46,004 nucleotides of DNA from an uncultured Ruminococcus sp. (GCA_902787825.1 CADAHS010000021.1:1-46004), one strand, 5' to 3'. Counted from the stretch's first letter, positions 16,690 to 25,616 are shown. Made by a program: numbers and translations. The notes: a model not told the origin generated them from the letters alone.

Positions 16690-16848
16690 AAAACCGATGC
16701 TTTTTAAGGGTAGTACCTATATAGAAGTTATATAAATCATTTTGAGTAATATCTTTTATTGCGAAGGACTGTTTCCCAGCCGCATTTTTTGACCATAACT
16801 ATTTATAATGCTTCTGTATAAGTACAGCACTTAAGGGCATCGGTTTTT
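16690..16848. terminator. Bidirectional terminator split by a repeat insertion
   Basis: AAAACCGATGC (16690-16700) and GCATCGGTTTT (16837-16847) are perfect inverted repeats flanking repeat copy C. Rejoined, they would form an 11-base stem with a 9-base loop and T runs on both strands, between the convergent thiC and carD genes. The insertion occupies the loop. Confidence 0.75.
16704..16833. repeat. MITE-like element, copy C (short form, 130 bp)
   Basis: Ends TAAGGGTAGTACC and its partner GTACAGCACTTA form an imperfect terminal inverted repeat (about 25 of 33 positions agree), with TA at each end. The inner part matches the reverse complement of 39361-39457, but the 108-base palindrome module of the long copy at 39.2 kb is missing. 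It has no coding capacity. The TA ends and size suggest a non-autonomous derivative of an IS630/mariner-type element (inference). Confidence 0.75.
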
Positions 16849-16853
16849 TCATA

Positions 16854-17354
16854 TCAGCTCGCAATATGCTCATGGATATAATCAACAACGTCGCTGCGGT
16901 CTATTTCAAGCGCATAGGCAAACTCTTCAAACAGCATATTTTCAGCAATGCTGAGATAGTTTTCATCTGATGAACGCAGTTTTCTGCCCATCTCGGAAAG
17001 CTCCTTGCGGCGAAGATACAGCGTTTTTATCAGCCTTATTATCTCGTGCTTATCGGCGTCCCTTATTATCCTGCTGTATTCTTCCTTTCGCTTGACATCA
17101 TTATCTATCCACAGCACTCCCTCGGAATCCATATGTGCGATAAGCTCGTCAGCCTCTGCTCTTGTGCAGACTGTGTGAAGCTTGCTGAGTGCGGCTTTAT
17201 TATTCACAGGCACATAGAAAACACTTTTATCGGAATGAAGATTTTTCAGGATATAGTACTCCTGCTGTTTTCCCGTAAAATCAAGCTTTTTTATTGCTGT
17301 AATCTTACATATACCGGATGTTGCATACACCACAACGTCATTTACTTTATACAT
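16854..17354 (-). CDS. CarD-family transcriptional regulator
   Basis: A 166-residue protein with the N-terminal CarD/TRCF RNA-polymerase interaction domain (MYKVNDVVVYATSGICKI..., about 1-60) followed by an all-helical C-terminal part (RKEEYSRIIRDADKHEIIRLIKTLYLRRKELSEMG) that binds promoter DNA in known CarD proteins. It is expected to bind the polymerase beta subunit and stabilise open complexes. The ATG at 17354 follows GAGGTGAG; a GTG three codons earlier is too close. Single gene, convergent with thiC. Confidence 0.85.
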   Translation of the reverse strand: MYKVNDVVVYATSGICKITAIKKLDFTGKQQEYYILKNLHSDKSVFYVPVNNKAALSKLHTVCTRAEADELIAHMDSEGVLWIDNDVKRKEEYSRIIRDADKHEIIRLIKTLYLRRKELSEMGRKLRSSDENYLSIAENMLFEEFAYALEIDRSDVVDYIHEHIAS

Positions 17355-17653
17355 CAGTCTCACCTCGCAAAAAAATCAAACGTGCAGCAAGCAACCGGAC
17401 TTACGCAGATACTGCTACACGTTCTTTATCTCATTTTAACACTTTCGCAGGCAAAAATCAAAGGCACTTTTGCACAAATATACACAGCGGATTTTTGAGC
17501 ACAAATACGATAATGACCATTTTTTCTATCTGCAAAAGGCTCTGAAGGTTGACATTGGTGAAGTACTCATTTATAATTGGATCAAACAAGCAGCTTGACA
17601 ACAAAACATCACCGTGTAACTGTGAACAGATCCTGAACAATTTCCATTTGCTC
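17355..17653. other. Divergent intergenic region, nothing recognised
   Basis: About 300 bases between carD and the marR promoter. No gene, RNA or clear terminator could be supported. Confidence 0.4.
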
Positions 17654-17702
17654 TTGACAAAGCAGTAACTTGTTACTATACTATAAGCAGTAACTTGTTA
17701 CT
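17654..17702 (+). promoter_or_regulatory. marR promoter with two palindromic operators
   Basis: TTGACA (17654-17659), 17 bases, TATACT (17677-17682). The perfect palindrome AGTAACTTGTTACT occurs twice, at 17664-17677 in the spacer and at 17689-17702 over the start site, centre to centre 25 bases. This is the pattern expected for autorepression by the MarR protein encoded next. Confidence 0.85.
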
Positions 17703-17724
17703 ACATCTGAATGGAGGCAGCACA

Positions 17725-18210
17725 ATGAAAATGAACGAGATGTATGAAAGCTTTGGCACAAGCAGCGAAAACATGGCAAAGGCGATATTCACAAGTATTT
17801 TTGTAATGCAGAACCGTATGCAGACTGCGTGTGAAAAGATCCAGACGCAGATCTCAATGAAGCAGTGGCTTCTGATCGCTATGACGATAAGCTGTCCTGA
17901 GCCGAGGACGCTGACAAATGTGGGCAAACTTATGGGCTGCTCAAGGCAGAATATCAAAAAGCTTGCCATGGCGCTTGAAAACAAAGGCTTTGTGAAACTG
18001 ACAGCGGGCGGAAACAACTCGCTGCAGATCGAGCTTACACAACAGGCTGAAGAATACTTTGCACAAATTGGAGAAAAACACCTAAAGACCATGCAGCTTT
18101 TGTTTTGCGAATTCACCGAGCAGGAGATCCAACAGCTTTTCAGTCTGTACGGCAAGCTGTACGCAGGCATCGAGAAGGTTGAAAAATACACGGAGGAACA
18201 GGACGCATGA
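17725..18210 (+). CDS. MarR-family transcriptional regulator
   Basis: A 161-residue winged-helix regulator. The recognition region PRTLTNVGKLMGCSRQNIKKLAMALENKGFVKL (read in two parts, about 70-102) and the wing GGNNSLQIELTQQAEEYF are typical. The ATG at 17725 follows GGAGG, and the stop codon overlaps the next start (ATGA). It very likely represses its own operon through the twin palindromes upstream. The ligand is unknown. Confidence 0.9.
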   Translation: MKMNEMYESFGTSSENMAKAIFTSIFVMQNRMQTACEKIQTQISMKQWLLIAMTISCPEPRTLTNVGKLMGCSRQNIKKLAMALENKGFVKLTAGGNNSLQIELTQQAEEYFAQIGEKHLKTMQLLFCEFTEQEIQQLFSLYGKLYAGIEKVEKYTEEQDA

Positions 18211-19073
18211 GAAAGGTCGGGAGAAGAAAGATGTTTGTTGTTATCGGGATATTGCTTGTTATCATCGGTGCGCTGATGATATGGTTCAATATATCTTATT
18301 CGCCGCTGAAAAAGCAGTTTGACAAAGACACTCAAAGGCTTGTCAAGGAAAACAGGCTTGAAACAAGCTCAGAGGTCTTTACCGAAAAAGATTTTCAACA
18401 GCTGCCTCAGGCTATCCGCAGATACGTTGAGAACTGCGGATACATCGGAAAGCCAAAAATGTCATATCTGAAAATGCAATACAAAGATGTGGATTTCAAA
18501 ACCGGCAGAAACGGCGCAAAGCTGAAAATGGATTACACGCAGTATAACTTTGTGAAAGAGCCGTGCAGAATGGCTTTTAATGATGCAAGTATGTTCGGTG
18601 TTCCGTTTCAGGGATATGACTCCTACGAAAACGGAAAAGGCGGAATGAAAGGCGTTTTGGCAAAGCTGATAACACTGTTCAACGAGACCGGAGAGGAAAT
18701 GGACAGGGCTTGTCTGGTGACTTTCCTTGCTGAGAGCTTATTTGTCCCGACAGTGTTAACTCAGGATTATGTAACGTTTGAGCAGACCGGCGAGTATGAA
18801 GTTACAGGCAGGATAACATACAAAGGACAGACCGTCAGCGGTGTATTCAGTTTCAACGAGCAGTACGAGATGGTATCGTTCACGACTAATGACAGAGCAG
18901 CGACAGGGACCGACGGAAAGTCAGAGAATATCCCGTGGACTGCAAGGTGCGATGATTATGAGCTCAATGACAGCGGCATCAGGCAGCCAAAAAGATTCCG
19001 GGCGATATGGAACTACGACGACGGCGATTTTGTTTACTTTGACGGACAGATAAGCAGCATAACCTACGGCTGA
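18207..19073 (+). CDS. Membrane-anchored DUF6544/DUF6920-like protein
   Basis: A 288-residue protein with one N-terminal membrane helix (about 10-28) and an outside domain. The motif QLPQAIRRYVENCGYIGKPK matches the LPxxVRRYL start of the DUF6544/DUF6920 family, whose beta-rich domain resembles lipoprotein-carrier folds. It overlaps marR by four bases and is probably its main regulated partner. Function unknown; a cell-envelope stress or detoxification role is a guess from the MarR link. Confidence 0.7.
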   Translation: MRKVGRRKMFVVIGILLVIIGALMIWFNISYSPLKKQFDKDTQRLVKENRLETSSEVFTEKDFQQLPQAIRRYVENCGYIGKPKMSYLKMQYKDVDFKTGRNGAKLKMDYTQYNFVKEPCRMAFNDASMFGVPFQGYDSYENGKGGMKGVLAKLITLFNETGEEMDRACLVTFLAESLFVPTVLTQDYVTFEQTGEYEVTGRITYKGQTVSGVFSFNEQYEMVSFTTNDRAATGTDGKSENIPWTARCDDYELNDSGIRQPKRFRAIWNYDDGDFVYFDGQISSITYG

Positions 19074-19160
19074 GCAGACTGACAATGCAAGGGCGTTTGG
19101 TCAGAAAAGATCCTGTCCGGCTTTATTACACCACAATATTTTTACAAAGGGAGTGAAAAA

Positions 19161-19751
19161 ATGATAATTGATATTTCTCAGGAGGTATTCTCCTGCTGTG
19201 TTTTCCCGGGAGATCCGCAGCCGCAGATGCAAAGACAGATGAGCATTGACCGTGGTGATATCTGCAATCTTACGAGCTTTTCGATGTGTGCTCACAACGG
19301 CACCCACGTTGATGCACCGTTTCATTTCATAAATGACGGCAAGACGCTTAGTGATATGGGGCTTGAACCGTTCGTCGGTGAGTGCTATGTGACACTGCAC
19401 GACGGCGATGTGACGCAGGAAGATGCAAGAGTGATGATACAAAAAGCAAAGGCTGCCGGAGCTGACAAGAGGATACTGATAAAGGGCAGGGCGACTGTGA
19501 CTGCACAGGCTGCCGAGGTGTTTGCAAAAGCCGGACTGCTGCTGCTTGGCAACGAGAGTCAGACGTTCGGTCCGCAGGATTCTCCGAAGCAGGTGCACGA
19601 GATACTGCTCGGTGCAGGGTTGGCGCTGCTTGAAGGGATAGTGCTGATGGAGGCAGATGAGGGAAGGTATTTTCTGAGCGCTGCTCCGCTGCACCTTGGC
19701 GGCTGTGACGGCGCTCCGTGCAGGGCGCTGCTTATCAGACAGGACATATAA
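19161..19751 (+). CDS. Cyclase family / kynurenine formamidase-like metal hydrolase
   Basis: A 196-residue cytoplasmic hydrolase. The metal site HNGTHVDAPFHF (His 45, His 49, Asp 51, His 55) is the HxGTHxDxPxH signature of the family. LLLGNESQTFGP and the late APLHLGGCDGAPCRALL agree. Members hydrolyse N-formylkynurenine, isatin or polyketide esters, so the substrate is open. No tryptophan-degradation gene is adjacent. Start ATG has GGGAG upstream, and a strong terminator follows. Confidence 0.88.
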   Translation: MIIDISQEVFSCCVFPGDPQPQMQRQMSIDRGDICNLTSFSMCAHNGTHVDAPFHFINDGKTLSDMGLEPFVGECYVTLHDGDVTQEDARVMIQKAKAAGADKRILIKGRATVTAQAAEVFAKAGLLLLGNESQTFGPQDSPKQVHEILLGAGLALLEGIVLMEADEGRYFLSAAPLHLGGCDGAPCRALLIRQDI

Positions 19752-19752
19752 A

Positions 19753-19795
19753 AAAACACTCGCATAGGACTTTTCAGTCCCGTGCGGGTGTTTTG
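19753..19795. terminator. Terminator after the cyclase gene
   Basis: AAACACTCGCA and TGCGGGTGTTT arms with an inner GGAC/GTCC pairing, flanked by A and T runs, so active on both strands. Confidence 0.85.
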
Positions 19796-19797
19796 TT

Positions 19798-19911
19798 CTA
19801 CATGACCACTTTATTTTTACCGTCTCTTTTGCCTTCGTAAAGCTTGCTGTCTGCATCGTGGAGCCAGGCATCTGTGCTCTGCTCCTGCCGATGCTCAGCG
19901 CTAAGATGCAA
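19798..19911 (-). pseudogene. Remnant of a GGDEF diguanylate cyclase C-terminus
   Basis: The minus strand reads STDAWLHDADSKLYEGKRDG then KNKVVM and a stop. This is the standard end of a GGDEF domain (pattern WLxxADxALYxAKxxGRNxVV). Nothing upstream continues the domain: the frame runs into the alcohol dehydrogenase terminator after about 37 codons. A relic of a deleted gene. Confidence 0.75.
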
Positions 19912-19912
19912 A

Positions 19913-19945
19913 GGACCGCCGCACCCGAAAGGATACAGACGGTCC
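19913..19945 (-). terminator. Possible terminator of the alcohol dehydrogenase operon
   Basis: GGACCG...CGGTCC arms with a weak T-rich tail on the minus strand, 22 bases after the stop. Confidence 0.45.
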
Positions 19946-19966
19946 GATCATTATTTTGTACTCAGA

Positions 19967-21145
19967 TCACAGCTTTGCATTTGCAGCTATCTGATAGATC
20001 TGTGCGACATCGTCAGATGACAGTGCGACAAAGCCGCCTGTTCTGCCGTCACCCAGCCCGAACTTTTCAACCAGCTTCGGAATGTCCTGCTGATTTGCGC
20101 CAAGCTCGTCAAAGTTGATAGGCATACCTATATCGTGCAGGAAGCGTCTGAACGCTCTGATGCCTGCAAGTGCAGTGTTTTCGGGATTTTCAAAATCCAT
20201 TTCACAGCCGAACACTCTTGTTGCCATCTGGCAGAATCTCATTACGTTATGCTTATAGACAAACTCCATCCACGCAGGCATAATAACCGCAAGTCCTGCG
20301 CCGTGTGCACAGTCGTAGAGGGCGGAAAGCTCATGCTCGATACCGTGGCTGTTCCAGTCCTGCTGCCTGCCCACACCAACTATATTGGTATGCGCAACGG
20401 TTCCTGCCCACATTATATTCGCTCTTGCCTCATAGTTGTCAGGGTCGGCGATAACTCTGGGAGTTTCTTTCAGCATTGTCAGCAGCACTGCCTCGCACAG
20501 TCGGTCGGTGATCTCGACCTCGGTGGTGTTGGTGAAATATCTTTCAAAAACGTGAGCCATGATGTCCGTTGCGCCGCAGGCAGTCTGATATGCAGGCAGC
20601 GTCTGTGTGAGCTGCGGATCCATTATCGAGAACTTCGGGCGAAGCACATCTGAGCCGGTGGCACGCTTGAGCATACCGTCCTGCTTGGTTATCACAGAGT
20701 CACCCGAGCCTTCGCTGCCCGCCGCTGCGATAGTCAGAACCGTTCCCACCGGCAGAGCCTTTTCGGGGCGCTTTGTGCAGTAGAAATCCCAGAAATCGCC
20801 CTCATACGGAACACCTATAGCGATAGCCTTTGCCGAATCTATCACCGAGCCGCCGCCGACGGCAAGTATAAAATCTATATTCTCACTTCTGCAAAGATCG
20901 ATCCCTTTATAAACAAGGGTGTCGTGAGGATTTGGTTTAACACCGCCAAGCTCGGCATAACCGATACCGCTTTGTTCAAGCGAGGTCCTGACCCGATCCA
21001 GCAGTCCGGACTTTATTGCGGACTGTCCGCCATAGTGTATGAGCACCTTGCTGCCGCCGTATTTTTTGACATATTTTCCGCAGTCATTCTCTCTGCCTTT
21101 GCCGAAAACAAACTCAGTGGGGCTGTAAAAATTAAAATCATTCAT
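19967..21145 (-). CDS. Iron-containing alcohol dehydrogenase (butanol dehydrogenase-like)
   Basis: A 392-residue group III alcohol dehydrogenase. NAD(P) is bound by the FILAVGGGSVIDSAKAIA stretch. Metal ligands lie in QTACGATDIMAHVFERY and HGIEHELSALYDCAHGAGLA. It reduces aldehydes at the end of fermentation or acts in reverse. The ATG at 21145 follows AGGAGG; the gene overlaps the epimerase stop by 8 bases, showing translational coupling. The length is typical of the BdhA/YqhD side of the family. Confidence 0.92.
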   Translation of the reverse strand: MNDFNFYSPTEFVFGKGRENDCGKYVKKYGGSKVLIHYGGQSAIKSGLLDRVRTSLEQSGIGYAELGGVKPNPHDTLVYKGIDLCRSENIDFILAVGGGSVIDSAKAIAIGVPYEGDFWDFYCTKRPEKALPVGTVLTIAAAGSEGSGDSVITKQDGMLKRATGSDVLRPKFSIMDPQLTQTLPAYQTACGATDIMAHVFERYFTNTTEVEITDRLCEAVLLTMLKETPRVIADPDNYEARANIMWAGTVAHTNIVGVGRQQDWNSHGIEHELSALYDCAHGAGLAVIMPAWMEFVYKHNVMRFCQMATRVFGCEMDFENPENTALAGIRAFRRFLHDIGMPINFDELGANQQDIPKLVEKFGLGDGRTGGFVALSSDDVAQIYQIAANAKL

Positions 21146-22160
21146 GGTAAAAATCCTCCTTTGCTTTTTCACAGATCGCTATGACCCTGTCGCACCAGCT
21201 GTCAAACTCCGGATCGTCATTCTGAAGCTCCGGGTGCGCAAGGATATTTTTCACTGTCATTTTTATTCCCTCAGCGGCAGATATCTCCGCTTTGAAATCC
21301 GGTACCAGCGACTTGACTTTGGTGTTATCAAACACAACTGAGTTTGCCTTGTCGCCGATAAGGCTTCCGGTGAAGTCGTAGTCCCTTCCAAGTTCGGCAA
21401 GCATCTGCGAGGAAACATAGTAAGGCTTCAGCTCAACACCAAGCGCATCTGCGATCGCCTGATAGATAGTGTTCCAGCTCACGCTCTCGTCGCTTGTTAT
21501 GTGAAACGCCTGACCTATCGCCTTCGGATTTCCGACAAGTCCCGCATAAGCCTTTGCAAAATCGCTGTTATGCGTTATCGTCCACAGAGATGTTCCGTCG
21601 CCGTGTATCAGCACACGCTTGCCCTGCATTATCCGCTTCACGACCTGCCAGCTGCCGTTTTTGCCGTGAACGCCCAGCGGTACGCTTCGCTCGTCATAGG
21701 TGTGGCTCGGTCTGACGATCGTCACGGGAAAGCCATCGTGCAGATACCTTTGCATCAGGTATTCCTCACAGGCTTTTTTGTTGCGTGAATACTCCCAGTA
21801 CGGGTTTTCAAGCGGCGTTTGTTCGGTGATGACATAGCTGCTCGGCGGTTTCTGATAAGCCGAGGCTGAGCTGATGTAGATGAACTGTTTTGTTCTGCCC
21901 GAAAACAGCCGATAGTCACGTTCAAGCTGCTGAGGAACAAATCCGATGAACTCACCAACGCAGTCAAATGACATTTCTTCAAGCCTGCTGTGCACCTCAG
22001 CCTCATCGTTGATGTCGGCGGTGATGAGCCTGACATTTTCGGGAAGGGTCTGGTTCCTGTTTCCCCTGTTGAGCAGATACAGCTCATCTCCCCTTTGCGC
22101 CAGCAGCCTTGTGATAGCCATGCTTATCGTTCCTGTTCCTCCGATAAAAAGAACCTTCAT
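21138..22160 (-). CDS. NAD-dependent epimerase/dehydratase (SDR) family protein
   Basis: A 340-residue extended short-chain dehydrogenase. The Rossmann motif is FIGGTGTISMAI (GxxGxxG), the catalytic residues appear in YISSASAY and YSRNKKACE (YxxxK-like), and SWNTIYQAIADALG lies in the substrate domain. It resembles the clostridial epimerase family close to plant stem-loop RNA-binding proteins. Substrate unknown. First gene of a two-gene operon with the alcohol dehydrogenase. Starts at ATG with GGGAGGT upstream. Confidence 0.87.
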   Translation of the reverse strand: MKVLFIGGTGTISMAITRLLAQRGDELYLLNRGNRNQTLPENVRLITADINDEAEVHSRLEEMSFDCVGEFIGFVPQQLERDYRLFSGRTKQFIYISSASAYQKPPSSYVITEQTPLENPYWEYSRNKKACEEYLMQRYLHDGFPVTIVRPSHTYDERSVPLGVHGKNGSWQVVKRIMQGKRVLIHGDGTSLWTITHNSDFAKAYAGLVGNPKAIGQAFHITSDESVSWNTIYQAIADALGVELKPYYVSSQMLAELGRDYDFTGSLIGDKANSVVFDNTKVKSLVPDFKAEISAAEGIKMTVKNILAHPELQNDDPEFDSWCDRVIAICEKAKEDFYHE

Positions 22161-22348
22161 GTGATACCTCCCTTGATCTATTTTTCGGTTGAAAACAGTA
22201 TAGCATATTATAATGATTTTGTCACTATTTTTTGTACACGGTTTTAAAATTTCATTCTCGCTTTGTAATCAAAGCAATTTGATCGTATGAATTGTGAATA
22301 TTCTTTTTGTGCAATATGTCGAAAACGTTTGAAAAAACACGGCAGACG

Positions 22349-22377
22349 TTGACTTTAAAAAAGCAAAGGTGTATACT
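22349..22377 (+). promoter_or_regulatory. Predicted promoter of the LRR surface protein
   Basis: TTGACT (22349-22354), 17 bases, TATACT (22372-22377). Confidence 0.65.
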
Positions 22378-22425
22378 GAAATGTGAGATCAACCGCATAA
22401 ACGGGAAATAGGAGGAATCACAAGG

Positions 22426-25400
22426 ATGAAGAAGAAATTTCTGTCAATGGCGTTGGCACTGTGCCTGGTGTTCGGTTCAGCTGCATCACTGCCGCAGGAT
22501 GCTTTCACCGACAGCACAAGCATAACAGCAAGCGCTTACGGTGAATCGGTAAGCGGCAATTACAAATACAAGGTGCTGGACAACAAGACCGTCGAGATCA
22601 TTAACTACACCGGTTCTGACCGAACTGTGAACATTCCCTCAAAGATCGCAGGCAAAAAGGTCACTGTTATTGGCAGCAACGCTTTCCACAACTGTACAAA
22701 GATCAGAAGCCTGACGATACCATCGACAGTCACCACGATCGAAGGCAGTGCATTCAGCAAATGTACCTCTCTGACAAGCGTGACTGTACCTGCCTCGGTA
22801 AAGCAGATCAGCTCCAGTGCTTTTGCGTACTGTACAGCACTTAAAACTGCCGTAATAAACAGTGCTGTGATAGGCGCTGATATGTTCAGGTCCTGTTCAG
22901 CACTTACGTCTGTAACGATAGGTTCGCAGGTCAAGTCCATAGACAGCTATGCATTTTACAGCTGCACCGCACTCAAGGAGATCAAGATCCCTCAGAATGT
23001 TACATCAATAGGCTCATGTGCATTCAACGGCTGTACTGCATTAAGGACCGCAATTATCGGCAACGGTGTCAAATCTATCGGTTATGAAGCTTTCTGGGGC
23101 TGCAAGAGCCTTTCAAACCTCAATATCGGCAGCAATGTTACAAGCATCGACAGCTATGCTTTTGCAAAATGTATCTCTCTTCAGGAAGTTACGGTGCCTT
23201 CAAAAGTCGAAGAAGTGGGAAACAATATGTTCGCTGCCTGCACATCTCTGAGAAAAGCTACACTCAAGGACGGCGTTGCTTACGTCAGCTCTGAAATGTT
23301 TTCAAACTGCACGGCTCTTTCAAGCGTTTACATAAGCAACACCGCAAACAAGATCGGCAGCCGTGCATTCAGCAGCTGTAAATCGCTGAAGACGGTCAAG
23401 ATACCCGACAGCGTTATCTCGATAGGAGATAATGCATTCTATAACTGCACAAGTCTTAAATCGGCATCGCTCGGAAAGTTCCTTACCGAGCTTGGCTATC
23501 AGAGCTTTTTGAACTGCTCGAACCTGACAAGCATTACTATCCCTTCAATGGTAACTGATGTCGGAAGCTATGCATTCCATAACTGCTCTTCTCTGAAAAC
23601 AGTGGTCCTCAAAGACGGCTGCACTGAGATCAGCTCGAATATGTTCTCTAACTGCGAATCGCTTTCAAGCATAACCATTCCTAACACGGTAACTTCGATA
23701 GGTTCGGAGGCATTCAGCAACTGCTCATCATTAAAATCTGTAAAGATCCCCAACAGCGTTACCAGCATCGGAGACAGTGCATTCAGCAACTGCCCGGTAC
23801 TGAAAGATATCGTTATCGGAAACAGCGTTACAGAAATCGGCAGCCGTGCATTCAGCAACTGCATAGCTTTGCAGGAGGTTATCATTCCGGGAAGCGTGAC
23901 CGATATAGGATATTATGCGTTCTACAACTGTAAATCTCTTAAAAACGTGTATATCCTTTACGGCATCATCACCATCGGAGGAGGAGCTTTCATCAACTGT
24001 GATGCCCTTTCTTATGTTTACATCGGAAAAACAGCTGTCACGATCAATGCTGAGGCTTTCAAGAATATTCCGATGAAGTCGGTAACTATCCCTAAAACTG
24101 TTGTGGAGATCAAAAGCGACGCAGTCGGATACAAAGGTTACAACACCAAGGTCAGCGGCTTTGTAGTCAGAGGCTTCAAGGGAACAGAAGCTCAGACATA
24201 CGCTAAAAATAACGGCTTCAAGTTCGAGGCTGTTGACGGCTGCAAGTGCACAGGCGCAAAGAAAACCATCACCATCGCACCGACCTGCGATTCAAAGGGC
24301 TACAAGCTCACTATCTGCACACGCTGCGGAAAGACTACAAAGTCTAACTACACCGCTGCCTATAAGCATACATTCAGCGATTGGACCGTCACAGAAAATG
24401 CGACCTGCACAAAGACCGGCGAGAAGATAAGATACTGCAAGCTGTGCGGCAAGAAGGAAACAAAAACTATCGCCAAGCTTGCTCACAAGCACGCTAACCA
24501 GTGGAAAACAGTTTCATTTAACCTGAAGACCAACAGATCTGTCATCAAGGACAAGTGTACAGTATGCGGAAAGTATGTTTTCAGTCATACTGTTGCAGTT
24601 GCTGTCAAGCGTTTTGCAGGCTCCAACCGTTATGATACCGCTGCTTTGATATCCAACCAGAACAAGGGCGGAATGTACAAGACCAACAGCACTGTCATCA
24701 TCGCAACGGGAATGGATTTCCACGATGCACTTATCGCAGTTCCTCTTGCAAAGGCATATGACGCTCCCCTGCTGCTTTCAAGCCCTGACAATATAACCGC
24801 TCAGACCAAGGCAGAGCTTGAACGTCTGAAAGCAAAGAAGGTCATTATCCTTAACACAGGCAATGCTCTGAGCAGAAAGGTCACATCGGCTCTGTCAAAG
24901 TATAATCCAACTATTATCAGCGGAAAGACCTGCTTTGAGACCGCTAAGAAGGTCGCTGAATCATTGCAGTCAAAGATCAAGGAAAACACCAAAAACAAGA
25001 CCACAGCTCCGAACTCGGTGTTCTTCACAACAAACAAGAACGCTGCCGATGCACTTTCAGTTTCACCGATAGCTGCCATCAAGGGCGCTGCGATACTGTA
25101 CGTTGACCCGAACAAGAAAGCTCTTGACAGCAACACTCTTTCATATCTGAGCAAAGTAAAGAAAAGCGTCAAGAACATCTACATCGTCGGCGGTACGGTG
25201 GCTATCCCCAAAGCAGTTGAAACAAGCATCAAAAAGGCTCTTCCAAACGGCAAAGTCACAAGATTCGCAGGCGCAAACAGATACGAGACCTGCCTGCTGA
25301 TAAACAAGGCTTTTGCAAGCACTCTTACAGGAAAGAGCGTGTGCGTTGCCAAGGGACTTGATTTCCCTGATGCACTTGCAGGAGGAGTGTTCGCAGCTAA

Positions 25401-25563
25401 GAACGCTTCCCCGCTGCTGCTTGCAGACAATGCTCTGAGCGCAAACCAGAAGAGCTATCTCAAGTCAAAGAACCCAAGAAAGATCTATGTCTTTGGCGGA
25501 AAAGTGGCTGTTCCGGATAAGATCGTTAAAGACGTTACGGCGGCATCAGTCGTTAAAGTCTGA
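22426..25563 (+). CDS. Secreted BspA-like LRR protein with CWB2 wall-binding repeats
   Basis: A 1045-residue surface protein. Signal peptide at 1 to about 38 (MKKKFLSMALALCLVFGS... ending near ITASAYG). From about 45 to 590 come roughly 23 LRR_5 units of the pattern VTSIGSEAFSNCSSLKSVKI. From about 600 to 725 is a Cys-rich linker with repeated CxxCG pairs (ICTRCGKTT, YCKLCGKKE, KCTVCGKYV), which may bind metal. From about 728 to the end lie three CWB2-type repeats (RFAGSNRYDTA, the middle one diverged, RFAGANRYET), known to bind the anionic polymer of clostridial walls. Likely an adhesin. Own promoter and terminator; GGAGGA site. Confidence 0.93.
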   Translation: MKKKFLSMALALCLVFGSAASLPQDAFTDSTSITASAYGESVSGNYKYKVLDNKTVEIINYTGSDRTVNIPSKIAGKKVTVIGSNAFHNCTKIRSLTIPSTVTTIEGSAFSKCTSLTSVTVPASVKQISSSAFAYCTALKTAVINSAVIGADMFRSCSALTSVTIGSQVKSIDSYAFYSCTALKEIKIPQNVTSIGSCAFNGCTALRTAIIGNGVKSIGYEAFWGCKSLSNLNIGSNVTSIDSYAFAKCISLQEVTVPSKVEEVGNNMFAACTSLRKATLKDGVAYVSSEMFSNCTALSSVYISNTANKIGSRAFSSCKSLKTVKIPDSVISIGDNAFYNCTSLKSASLGKFLTELGYQSFLNCSNLTSITIPSMVTDVGSYAFHNCSSLKTVVLKDGCTEISSNMFSNCESLSSITIPNTVTSIGSEAFSNCSSLKSVKIPNSVTSIGDSAFSNCPVLKDIVIGNSVTEIGSRAFSNCIALQEVIIPGSVTDIGYYAFYNCKSLKNVYILYGIITIGGGAFINCDALSYVYIGKTAVTINAEAFKNIPMKSVTIPKTVVEIKSDAVGYKGYNTKVSGFVVRGFKGTEAQTYAKNNGFKFEAVDGCKCTGAKKTITIAPTCDSKGYKLTICTRCGKTTKSNYTAAYKHTFSDWTVTENATCTKTGEKIRYCKLCGKKETKTIAKLAHKHANQWKTVSFNLKTNRSVIKDKCTVCGKYVFSHTVAVAVKRFAGSNRYDTAALISNQNKGGMYKTNSTVIIATGMDFHDALIAVPLAKAYDAPLLLSSPDNITAQTKAELERLKAKKVIILNTGNALSRKVTSALSKYNPTIISGKTCFETAKKVAESLQSKIKENTKNKTTAPNSVFFTTNKNAADALSVSPIAAIKGAAILYVDPNKKALDSNTLSYLSKVKKSVKNIYIVGGTVAIPKAVETSIKKALPNGKVTRFAGANRYETCLLINKAFASTLTGKSVCVAKGLDFPDALAGGVFAAKNASPLLLADNALSANQKSYLKSKNPRKIYVFGGKVAVPDKIVKDVTAASVVKV

Positions 25564-25579
25564 CAGGATCAGATAACAC

Positions 25580-25616
25580 AAAGAGGCTCTCACGGCGACC
25601 GTGATGAGCCTCTTTG
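25580..25616 (+). terminator. Terminator of the LRR surface protein gene
   Basis: AAAGAGGCTC...GAGCCTCTTT with an inner CACGG/CCGTG stem and a short T-rich tail. Confidence 0.85.

Noticed and set aside
17676-18335. 219-codon minus-strand frame opposite marR
   Set aside because: Antisense to a clear MarR gene with promoter and operators; composition is Ser/Cys/Phe-rich shadow type.
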